Origin: Brachionus koreanus
Taxonomy: Eukaryota > Rotifera > Eurotatoria > Ploima > Brachionidae
DNA length: 64,000 nt
NCBI GenBank assembly: GCA_016987375.1
Contig: PJRA01000303.1
Span: 130,201-194,200 of the forward strand
Direction of reading: 5' to 3'
Shown here one piece after another: positions 23,001-34,000 of the stretch (within the stretch, counting starts at the first letter, position 1; every line of letters starts with the position of its first letter). The notes under the pieces were generated by a model. That model was not told the origin of the DNA. It saw only the letters and a list, made by a program, of their open reading frames with translations, and made no database searches. A program made the position numbers and the translations under genes.

Positions 23001-25888
23001 TTTATTGCAAATTTAGAATTCAAATATTAGTTTTTCCTTAAAAAATTTCTAAAAGTCTAATCAAAAAAAATTTGAATCGTAATAACTTTTTATTAAAATT
23101 TGAATTTATTGGGTATTTTTTTTGAAAAAAAATCTATATTTTTTAAATTTTGCGATTTATTTTTAATTTTTTTATAATTTATCAATAAAAAAAGCAAAAG
23201 TAAGCCTACCTACAAAATATGAACAATTATGCTCTATAGACTTTGATCATCTATCAGCGAGTTGTTTCATTCCTCTGTTGTACCATTCACGGCTTTTGGT
23301 GCCAAAAAGCTCAATACATCTTTCTTTAACTATGTCTTGGTAAGTTAAATGCCGTCTTCTAAGAAAATGAGCCATTTAACGAAAAAAGATGAGAATCAAA
23401 GAGAGAGAGAGAAAGATCTTGGCTATATGCTGGATGAGGAAAAAGTTTGTTCTTCTAGTTATATGAGATCTAATGCTTTCTTGAAGTGAAGCATACATTC
23501 GTTTTTATTTTTTAGAATAAAGTTCTGCATTTATAGATTGACCGTCTGGTAAAACGGATTCACTTCTAATCACAAATAATGGTGCCTTAACTTGATAATT
23601 TGTTAGCTTTATTTATCAAATTTAAGTTACAAGATTTTCATTTTTAGAGTTGCTGATAAGCCTTTGTCTTTAATTTAATACAGCCCTAATTTCTAAATCT
23701 TTAATTTTAAAATTTTTTAGTATCAAACAAACAATTATTTAGGCATATTATTAATTTTGTATGGCTTTCAATTCTGTTGATTTAACATATAATATGGTCT
23801 AAAGAATTTTAAAGATGCTTGATCTAAAAATATCAAACATTTATTAAAACGAAAAATTTCGTGACTCAACGTAATAATATTCATGAGCATAAACTCTTGA
23901 ACTGATAATTACGTTGAAGTTAAAAATATTTTAAATGAAGCATGCATTCGTTCTAATTGTCTAGAATTAAGTTCTGCATTAATATCATAACCGTCTGAAA
24001 TCAGCTCAAAGTGTATTACCTGTTGTTTGAACTAGCTGAGATACACCCAACCATTGATTTATGTTATCATAATTTCGAAAATGGATTCATTTCTAATCAC
24101 AAATAATGATTCCTCTGAAAAAATCACTAATCTATAAAATTTTAAAGTAGTTTCATACAAATTTTAATGAGCCGTTGATTATCGAAATCTGTAAAAATAA
24201 AAGGAAAAATGCAGTACTATGTGTTAGCTTTGTTTATCAAATTAAGTTACAAGTTACAAGACACCGTCAATTCCGATGTTAAAAGTTTATTTGGCGAGTA
24301 CTAAGCTTTGAAATCCTTTCAATTCTGTTTGAGAATAATTGTTCTAGTTGACCCTATCTTCCTCTGAAGGATTTTATTACCACTTATAAATTTTCTTGAC
24401 CAATCTTTTACCACAATTACTTTAAACAAATTTTCAATTTGAAGACAACAAAAAAATCTTTTTATCATATCAATAAATTATATCAGCCAATTTCCCAAAA
24501 TTAGAATTAACCTGAGTTAAATTAGGATTTAGTGTATTTCAAATTTTTAGTGTAAAAAAATAACCAAATTATTAAAGAATATTTTATCTTCTTTTTTAAG
24601 ATTTATTAATTTAATTTTTCAAAGATACGCTTATGGTTTAAACGTAGAAATGATGACAGCTTTAAAATATCGTTGTCACAAATATTTCTGCAATCTTCAT
24701 CATCTTCATCTTATTTCAATGATACAAGCACTAATGCTAATGTGAAAAATGGAAAAAAATTGAGCCTCGAAGATGAATTGTGTGAACTTCTACAAGAGAA
24801 TAGTCAGCTTAAAAATTTTCTGAAAGAAGTAAGAGATTTTTAATTGTTGAATAAATTAAAATAATAAATATGTTTGGTTTAGAAAGAGGACATTATTAAA
24901 ATTTTACAAGATAAAATTCGAACCGCAAAAAAAAATTTGTCAAAATTGTATCAAGATAGTTATTCTGAGGAGAAAAAAAAAGAAAATTTGGATACAAATA
25001 TGCATCAAAATGAAGAGTCGGCACTCTATTTTAGTCCTTCGATAGATCAAAGTCAAACTTTTCAAACTCGTAATCCAATTTTGAATCCACTTGATTCAGG
25101 CTTTGAAATAAACTCTACTACTACAAGTACAGCAACAACAACAAGTAGACCTATATTAAAAATTTTAAAGCTAGCATTAATTTATTTTTAAAGCTGATAC
25201 ATTCAGAACTAACGATTCAAGTTTAAAGGCTTTCAAAAGCTTAAATTTACTTTCACCAGACACAGAAAAATTGAGAAATGATTTGGATGAAGTTGAAGAA
25301 CTGACAACAAGAGTGCGTGATTCAATATCATTAGACTTATCAAATACTAGAAGATATTCACCATTATTGTATGAATATTACAGAAAACAAATCGATTTGG
25401 CAAAATCAATTCAGTGCACTTACAATATCCAATGTAATACCCTATTTGATGCGATGACTTTGATGAGAAAATGTTTAAAAGACTACTGCAAAACGGTTCA
25501 TAATCCGGAATACTTGGCAATAGATGAAATAGATAAGCCTAATTCAAATCAGTATACTTATGAAGATTTTCTAGCAAAAAATACTGACCCAAAGCTTGTA
25601 AGTCAGCCTATATTTAAGATGGACATGAAAACTGACAATCAAGAATTTAATGTGTACAGTTCAGTAAATAATTTAAGCAAAACATGTTTTTTAATTGGGA
25701 ATTCTTTTAATCAGCAAGCGAAGCAAAACTATAATAGGCAAATTATAGAAGCTTGCACTCCAAGTACCGAATCAACTCAAACCACTGCAGCACCTTCTTC
25801 TTCTACTTCAGCAATTTCCCTATCAAACGATGTGAAAACAACTGAACCAGTTAATCCAAAAAAAGATAACAAACAAACTTATGTATAA
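20014..25888 (+). CDS. GABA-B-type class C receptor, 7TM plus coiled-coil tail
   Basis: G-protein-coupled receptor of the metabotropic GABA family. Exons 20014-20162, 22051-22186, 22239-22895, 24625-24828, 24883-25144 and 25194-25888 splice in frame to 700 residues. Transmembrane helix 1 is at about residues 19-42, ending NIKNRNFR, followed by LIKMSSPNINN as in GABA-B subunits. The conserved Cys94 (MCQLNTW) and Cys219 (FECNSN) could form the usual extracellular disulfide. TWIIPLSSTAVYAAMLAKAWR and the PSMNDSKY segment before helix 6 are class signatures. After helix 7 (LLFIPK) comes a coiled coil (LEDELCELLQENSQL) and a long Ser/Thr-rich cytoplasmic tail. No Venus-flytrap ligand domain is encoded after the ATG, and none was seen upstream. 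Intron 1 includes a 110-N gap, and intron 3 holds inverted repeats. Confidence 0.88.
20163..22050. other. Receptor intron 1 (1.9 kb)
   Basis: Joins CG|T to make an Arg codon, with GTAAAT donor and TTTTTAAG acceptor. It contains an assembly gap; the rest is AT-rich with no coding sequence seen. Confidence 0.75.
20915..21024. other. Assembly gap (110 N)
   Basis: Run of N inside receptor intron 1. True length and content unknown. Confidence 1.
23253..23899 (-). repeat. Dispersed repeat copy B (inverted relative to copy A)
   Basis: Complement of copy A with few mismatches across the shared parts, including the CT-rich tract and the MAHFLRRRHLTYQD frame. It lacks both the LINE insert and the internal stretch containing the VEFPWG frame. 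Together with copy A it brackets the first three receptor exons as a 5.6-kb-spaced inverted pair. Confidence 0.75.
23935..24265 (-). repeat. Diverged copy C of the dispersed repeat, next to copy B
   Basis: On the minus strand it repeats ATTATTTGTGATTAGAA-type sequence and the segment before DGxxINAEL (here SDGYDINAEL then RMHASF), matching the internal part of copy A. It is more diverged than B and lies in the same orientation, so it looks like an older tandem copy. Confidence 0.55.
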
Positions 25889-28040
25889 TGAATTTTTTAT
25901 CCGACCGATCTTCCTTTTTATTCACTTTAATTAACTTATATGAAAAATTTCAAACATAATAAAAATTTTTGCTAAATATTTGAAAAATTTTTTAAAACCA
26001 AAACAATGTATAAAAATTTTTGAATACTTTTTTAATTAGGAATCAATTTTTAAGAAAAAATACATGTCAAAAGTTCAAAGGTATAAAGAAAATTAATTTT
26101 TTTTGCACTTCCCTATCTTTCATTCTAACGTTTTTTAACTTTTCCTTGGTCTTTCTAAGGATATATCATCAAAAAATGATAAAAAAGTAGATAATTTGAG
26201 TATTTTTTGTTTTGTTGTTGTTACATAAGTTCTGTTCATGCATTTTTTGAAATCCTATCTTAAAAATAGTTAATTTGATTTTAATCTTGAAATTTTTACT
26301 TTACCTTTGGAAATATTTTAAATCATGTTCCCGACAATGTCATAACTAAAATATTTTTTAAATTATCAATAAGATTTGCTAAAAATAAATAAAGACTTTA
26401 TTTTAAGTAGTATCTGCATCTATTATCCTTTGAAGATTAGCTAACTATTTATATTTATTTATTAATTAAAAATGTTTAAAACAATGAAAAATGTTTTGAC
26501 TCATCCTAACAAATCAAATTTCTATTTTAATAACTTATTTTCGTAATTTTTAATAGTATTTTTTATTAATCTGTACATTTTTTATTAGACTATTCTTTCT
26601 AAAAGTCAAAAAGTCAGGAGAAAAAGTCTTAACAAGTCATTAAAAAGATAAAATCATGAATTTGTCTTGTTGAAAAAAATAAAAAAAGTACATGACTAGC
26701 AAATGACTTTTTTTGAAGAATCTGAACAAGACTAAACTTTTCTCATCCTTTATTAATCTGTAAATAAGTTTATGTACAAAAATTTGTATCTGTATCTTTT
26801 TAATTGTATTAAACATTTTTATAATCGCATGCGGGTTGAAAAGAAGGTTTTAGACCATTCTGAACTTCACAAGGGCCCTTAAATAAAAAAAAAATTTAAA
26901 AATTTTATAATGCAAATAATGTATTGACAAAAATTTGATTGTAAATTAAACTGGATCTCAGATTTAAATTAATTAATGAAAAAATAAAAAACATAAGAAA
27001 AGTTAATTCGGTATTAACACTAGAAAATCAAAGGTTCTTAAGATAACATTTAAAAAAATTTAAACTTAAATATTTTTAATTAATAGTGATAAATTTTTAC
27101 AAAACAGCTTTTAAAAATTAAGCATTTTGTTATTAATTCTTAAAATTTAATTTGTTCACATTACATAATTTACAATTTATATATAAAATTTTAAAATTAA
27201 AAAAAATATCACATTTTTTTATAATATATTTTTGAATTAAAAAAACACGAAAAATGCTTGGTGCTTCTAGTTTTAAGCAAATAGAATTTTATATTTAATT
27301 AACAAAGCAATTAATATCCTTCAGCAAGATTATTAGATTATTGCATTGTTCAATGGTTAAAACGCACTTTGAATATACTGTCAATGTATGGCGCCCTTAT
27401 TTGGAAAAAGAAATAAACGAGCTTGAGAAATTTCAATATAATAAAGTTGGTTTCAAAAGTATATGATTTGGATTATCAACATTGTTTGTTAAGGCTAGAT
27501 TTAACTTCTTGAATTCAAGAAAATTAAGAAGCAATCTATTTAAGATGTCCAAATTGGTAAACAGTTATCAACTATTTTAATAGTTAAATTTAATAAAGAA
27601 ATCAATTACAGTCTCAACACCAGTACCCGAAGATGAATTCAGGATAAATTGTTATTGTCTAAGACGTCAACGAATAAAGAATTTTCGAAATAATTTTTTT
27701 ACAAAAATAGTCGTAATTAGGTGGAATTATAATCTGCAAAATGTGGTATAAGCAAAGAATCTGAGTAGTTTCAAAGCGAAACTTCACAGTTGGATGGTGA
27801 AACAAAAAGAAGCGACTGTCATTGCTCTCTAGGGCTATGCCAAGATAACCTCTAAGCTCCAGTTTAAAGTACTACTACTAATGTAAATAATTTTGGAGTT
27901 CTAGATCTGTGCATCTATTAATATTTATTTTTTCATTGAAACACATAGTGATTGAAAATATTAATTTTTAATTTTTTAAATTAATTTTATTTTAAATAAA
28001 AAAGGATTTACATTGTTTTATTTTTATTTATAAAATTAAT
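25889..28040. other. Intergenic DNA with a LINE relic
   Basis: Separates the convergent ends of the receptor and coiled-coil genes. Apart from the LINE piece at 27340-27831, I see only AT-rich sequence; AATAAA-type signals near 25960 could serve the receptor. Confidence 0.6.
27340..27831 (+). mobile_element. LINE reverse-transcriptase C-terminal relic
   Basis: An early part reads FEYTVNVWRPYLEKEINELEKFQ-like sequence, the EYxxxVWxPYxxKxIxxLExxQ block found downstream of the RT catalytic core in non-LTR elements. After frame changes it continues LRRQRIKNFRNNFF, then TKIVVIRWNYNLQNVV, a stop, and SSFKAKLHSWMVKQKEATV. The final segment is nearly the same as the fragment at 2670-2883, so both derive from one LINE family. 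Several stops and shifts show it is inactive. Confidence 0.75.
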
Positions 28041-29370
28041 TTATTGAAGCGAATTAAGCTTTTCCATAACTCGTTGCTGATGAGTGCTTCGAACTTTTTT
28101 CAAATCTTCAGCATACTTAATTTCATTTATCAGTTCAAGTTTTTGCTTTTCAAGTTTATCTTTTTGATCATTTATTTGCTTTGTTTGTTCAATAAGTTCG
28201 AATAATTCTCTTCTTAATTGTTGGTTTTCCATTTTTATTTTATATGTATTTTCACTTAAACATTCGCGTGCCTCTCGGTTGGCCACTTTGACAATGGCTG
28301 CTATACGATTATCAGCTTCTCTTTTATGCTCAGTTTTTTCTTTTATAAAATCAGCTCTTAGTTCACTAATGATTTTTGTTTGCTCTCGTCGAGCCTCAAC
28401 TATATCATTTTCCAGTTGTTCAATTTCTTCTAATTGTTTCTGCTTTAATTCTTTATACTCTGACATTTCCTCTATTTCACCCTTAACTTTGTTTAGCATG
28501 TTTTGCTTTTGTATCAAGTTGTTCTGAAGGGCTATATTTTTTTTTTAAAATAATCATTTAGTTTATATAGAATTATAAACCTCAATACCTAGCTTTTTTT
28601 CTTCGTAATCTTTAATAATTTGTTCTCTCTGAACTTTTAACTTTTCGATTTCCTCTTTGTTGTGATCGGTTAAAGTAATGATGGAATTTTGACGCATGTT
28701 TGCTTTTTTGGCCATAAAATTCAGATATTCATGCTTTAAAACAAAAATAAATTTAGAATAACGGAAAAGTTTGACAATTAAAAAAATATTTGCTCTAAAA
28801 TAAAATTTAAGAAGACCGTATTAATTTTATAAAGCTTGAAGATATAAATTCTACATTTTTATTTAATGGATTTTAAAATTATTTAAAAATATTTTCAAAA
28901 AATTCAATAGAGTATCTTCATTTTTTATCTCTAAAATGATTGCAATTTTTTGATTTTTATTTTAAAAAATGTTTGAATTTTAATTATTTGTTAAATATTC
29001 AAAAAATATCATATTTTTTTCAATCTTAAATTTAATACAATAAAAACCTACACTTTCTTCACTAATTCTTTGAGCTTCTTGTTCCAACCATTCATTCTCA
29101 TCTTTTCTAGACAAAAAATTATCCTATCTATTCAATTTTGTGAATTTATAAATTTACAGGCTCTGAACTCGATATTTTACTTCGTCAAGTTCTTTAGTAA
29201 CTGATTCTAATCTAAATTTAAAAAAGCTTAAGAAAAAATTTACTTTACACAATTAATTCTTACTCATTCACAAGTTGTGTATCTTGATCTATATCACGAT
29301 CCTCTCCTTTATCTTTTTTTTTTGACTCGCTTTTTTTTTTGCCTTTTTTATCACCTTTTTTAGGAGGCAT
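28041..29370 (-). CDS. Coiled-coil protein, CCDC166/DUF4515-like
   Basis: Exons, 5' to 3': 29264-29370, 29158-29211, 29052-29106, 28589-28733 and 28041-28531, spliced in frame to 283 residues. The N-terminus is a Lys-rich stretch (MPPKKGDKKGKKK) and the rest is almost continuous coiled coil. The segment HEYLNFMAKKANMRQNSII followed by TLTDHN is the part I recognise from the DUF4515 family that includes CCDC166 and relatives of the basal-body protein BBOF1. No enzyme motif. An X-box lies 67 bp upstream, which supports a ciliary or basal-body role by inference. Confidence 0.85.
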
Positions 29371-31098
29371 TTTTAATTTAGCTTAAATCAAAATTTTACT
29401 TTTACAAGGCAAATTGCAAAAAAATAATTAATTCATATTGCTTAGCAACAATTCATTAGATTTATTCTTAGAATATATAAAAGCTTTTGCTTTGAACATT
29501 TTGTTAAGCTCATATTGTCAGAAAGATTTAACTAAAATTCTCAACTAGCATGAATCAAAAAATTTATTTATTTTGTGTATTTTAAAAACTTATTTATTAA
29601 TAATTAAAATTATAACAAAAAAAAAAGATAATAAATTATTAAAGTTAAATCTTGGAATAACGAAAGATTGATATTCGTTAAATCAAAATTAAATTTGAAA
29701 AAATCAGGAAAGAATAATTAAAAAAGTTGTCGTTATCTATTTTTTTTTTAACAAAATATATGAAAAAATTAATTTTTAAAAAAAATTATTTGATTTTTTT
29801 TATCCGGTCCGATCATATTTTTTTCGTTATTGCGAACAAAATCGCAATAATGAATTAATTTTTATTTACTAGCAAGTATGGATTAGTAAATAAATTGTAG
29901 GGTTGACATTCAATTCTTTAGCTATTTCTTAAGTGTTTTTTTTGTTCCATATGTTTCAAGCATAACGAGAGTTCAACTTTATATAGACCTTCAAAAAATA
30001 AAAAATAGAATTTTAAATTCAATTAAATACTTCCCTTCGAGAATCGAGTTTCAAAAACTTGATTGAACCAATGACAAAATCTAATAATGGAGAAAAAACA
30101 TTTGGATTTTTTTACTCTAGATCGATAAATAGTTTTGTGATAAAGAGATCAATTTTGAAATTCTCTACATTCAAGCTTTCCATTTGTAATAATATAAATT
30201 TAATCTTTAAAGATTTTGTTAAAAAATTTAAAAGATTTGATTTAAATTTTTGAATGTTGTATTTTTCTTTATTAATCAAAAATTCTATATTATTTTTAAT
30301 AGTATTTAATGTTTTATATAAAATTTAAATAAATGAGGTGTTAATCAGTCTATTAGACAAGGTCACTAGCCGTTGATTAGCCTTGAAACAGAAAAATTCC
30401 CTTCGAGAATCAAAATTTCAAAAGTATTTTAATTTTTTATGTTTCGAATATTTAAGAAAAATGAGATACTAGTTTTTGGAATTTTTACTATTTTAATTTT
30501 CTCTTGGATTTATTATTTAAATTAATTTTAAAATTCGAATTAACTTTTATTTAATTAAATTTATTTAACAAATTTTTTGTTTGAAAATAAAATTTTATTT
30601 TTATTTTTATGAAGCAATTATATTTAATATATTTTGTTATAAAAGTTTTAGATTAGTGTCTAATATTTCTTAAATAAATATATATCTTTTTGTATAAAAA
30701 TTAAAGATGTAAATTTTTATATAAATTGTGTATAAATTTTTTCATTGAAGTGATAAAACTAAGAACTGTTTAATTCAATTTAATTTTGTAAAACTTTATT
30801 GTTAAAATTAAAAAAAAAAGTGATGACAGTTTTTAGGGTCAATAATTTAAAAATTTTAAAAAATTGAAAATAAAAACTAAAATTAATATAAAAAATCAGA
30901 TAATTTGGCGTAACTTTAGATAAAATTTGTAATAAATTGATTATAAAATAAATAAAATATTGATCAGCAATAATTTGGTTAAAGTAATTTAAGCCAAATA
31001 TTGCTTGACGATGTTGGTTTTAATTTTGCTGTATTCCACTGTTGAGGACAAAAACAAATAAGAATTAACAAAAATTTTTGGTTTAAATAATTAAGCTA
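29371..31098. other. Intergenic DNA upstream of the coiled-coil gene
   Basis: Contains the X-box at 29437-29449 and otherwise AT-rich sequence. A short string TTCCCTTCGAGAATC occurs twice, near 30031 and 30398, in similar context, about 370 bp apart; it may mark the ends of an old small element. Confidence 0.5.
29437..29449. promoter_or_regulatory. RFX X-box candidate (ATTGCT-T-AGCAAC)
   Basis: Fits RYYNYY-N(1-3)-RRNRAC with a 1-nt spacer and is nearly palindromic. Its distance to the start codon of the CCDC166-like gene is 66 bp, within the range typical for X-boxes of ciliary genes. Confidence 0.65.
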
Positions 31099-34000
31099 CT
31101 ATAAACTAGTTGAATTGTTTATATTTGAATTAACGTTTTTCGAAGGCTCAATTACTATTGTTGGTATTGAGCTTTGAGAAGTATTTGCATTTTTCTCCAT
31201 TAGTGGAACATGAGCCTCCTCGTTAATATGCTTATCTATTACAGAAGTTCGTGCTCTATCGACACTTGGCTTCTTTCTTTTTATTAATGACTCACGTTCA
31301 CCAGCTAGCTGTTTATCACTGTTAACTAATTCTTGCCAAATATGAGTTCGTGATAGCTCTGTTGATATGTTGATTGAATCTTGCTTAAACTATTTTTTTT
31401 ATAAAAAAGAATAATTCATCATTATTTTTAATAGCTAAAAATCTTACAATTTGTTTGCTGTTTTGACTCTCGAGATCATCGCTGCCTTTTCCATCCTCTT
31501 TTGAACGTTTGGTCACTTCAGGCATGATATCATCCAGATAAGACAATTCTTTCTGGGTGAATATATAGTCCATTATTTTTCTGATTCCTACTAAGCCCAA
31601 AACCTGATAAACGATAAAAAGCAAAATTATTTAAAATATGTTATTTTAAATAAATGAATATTTTACCATCACTGGAAACAGAATGCTTATTTTTTTATTC
31701 ATTTTAATAACAAAAAGTAAGACCAAACAACCAATTTGGAAGAGAGTAAAAAAATGCACTCTCCAAGTGCGAACATGTCTCAAAAATATCAAATCTGGCT
31801 GGTGTTTTTCGGGCATGAAAAATATGAATATACGTTGCATTAATTGTATTCCATTTAATGATGAAATACCCATGTATAAAAATATTCCGTACAAAACAGG
31901 CATTGGAATTCTCTGAAGAAAAAAACAATTAAATATATTTTTAAATTACTTAAATAATTTTATTACTCTAAGTATAGTCGAAAGAAATACGGATGAACCA
32001 ATTAAGATGAAAACTACCGTACCAGTCAATCGCTGCTCTAATACGCCAAGAAATCTAAATAAAATAGTTTTATTCATTTATTAAAAGGAAAAAAATGAAT
32101 TAATTATTAAATTTTGTATATTTTAAAAACAAAGCTTAATAGATTATTTTATTTTGTTACTTGAAAAATTCAATTTAAAATTCAATTGCAAAGCATTCAA
32201 AACAATTTGTAAATTTTTTTTTTATTTTAAATTTTAAAATTTTATATGAAATTTTAAAGAATTTAGTTTTTTTTATAATTTTTTTTTTTCATTTAACACT
32301 CGTAAGTCCGAAGAATTTCTAGGCTCTTTATTTAAAAATTTAAACTTGAATTTTATTTTTAAAAAAAATTAATTATTAAAAGTGATACCATAAAAAATTT
32401 TTTACACTTATTTGATTAAAATTTTTTATTAATAATTGAATTCTAATTTAAAACAAAGTATTCCATATACTTATCTTTGATAGTTTTTATTAATTGAATT
32501 TTCTTTAAATTAATGTAATTTTGGAAATATAAGAAAGCAGGTTCTTTTTAAAAAAACAAGGGAAATTAAAATAAATTATTGTTAGTTCAGTCAGCATTTT
32601 AGAAAACTAATTTAATATACAGCCGAAGACGCTGAAGCATTACCAAAAAACAAGTCTATTTTCATACAACCAATAGACTCAATAAACATCGATAAACATG
32701 TCAATAACTGTAAACATAGAAAAAGGGATGCAAAAAAAAACATTCATTTTAATTAAAAACGATGAGACAAGTGGCAAAATTTACGTATCTGATAACGAAC
32801 CCTCAAGTCTTCCGGTAGAACAAGACTTACTGGGCTTGTTTCAACAAAAGAAAAAATTTAGTGTCACAAGTAAAAAAAAGAAATTTTTTAAATTTTTTGT
32901 CATTCTAATCAGATTGGTGTCAATTAAAACAAATTGATATCAAAATATAATAAAAGTTTTTTTTTAATTTTTATGCATTTTTTTATTTTTAGTAAAATTT
33001 TGGTTTTTTTATTAAAAATTTGTTGGTGGTATTCTAACTAAATTTCTCATAAAGAATAAAGTTTTAAAATTGGCTCAAATAAACTAAAATTAAACCTTTA
33101 ATCCCTAAAAAATTTTATTCTTTTAAAATAAATTTGATAATTTTTGAGTGTTAAATTTCATTCAAGTGTTATCTTATTCATATCAGCCAGCTCTTTCAAG
33201 TGTTAAATGAGCCAAATTTTAGACATGAAGATATTAGAATATTAAAATTTCAAAGAAATCAAGATAATTTATATTTTTCTTAAACAATAAAAAGATAATT
33301 AGCCCAAATTTAATCAAACTTACTTTGGCTTTTCACCAGGAGCACTAGCTTCCGATTCTTTTTTTAAACTTAGAACATGATTAATTGATAAAACAGTTGC
33401 GGCCACAAACCAAGGAATTCTAGAAAAATAATATTATTTAACTTTTTTACATAAATATAAATATTCTAATAAATTATTAACCCTAGTAATGAGTTGATTC
33501 CAATTGCTATACCGACTATAAGTAAATCCAAATGATATCCAGCTCCTTTCTTAATAAAAAAAAATTTCAAAATTCACTCATTTAGATAAATATTTTAAAT
33601 TACTTTTAACTTGTTTTCTTTTCTGTTAACAATTACCGCTGTAATATGCTGATCCATAAATATTAGAATAGTTGCTAAAAGTGCAGGGATTATTGCTGCT
33701 ACAGATAGCCAAAGTTTGTCCTTATTACGCTCTATGGGATTAATAAACCAGCCCCTTGTTGGAATTGTTGTCTGAATTATTAAATATTTAATATTTTTTA
33801 AAGGTTGTATTTATAGATTTTTTACTTGGAACTTTAAAGGAACCATTAGCTTAGGGGTGTCAAAGCCAAGATAGACATCAACCAAAACTGCCACAACTAT
33901 AGTGATAACAACACCGAAATCTGCTATTTTTGATCTTAAGAATGAGGGAAAAAACGGACTTGTTCTGAATGTTCTAAGTCCCATGGCAAGTATAAATGTA

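Larger units (their letters stand above)
22896..24624. other. Receptor intron 3 (1.7 kb) carrying repeats
   Basis: Begins with a GTAATT donor after the LLFIPK codons and ends TTTCAAAG. More than half consists of copies B and C of the dispersed repeat, which explains its length. Confidence 0.75.
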
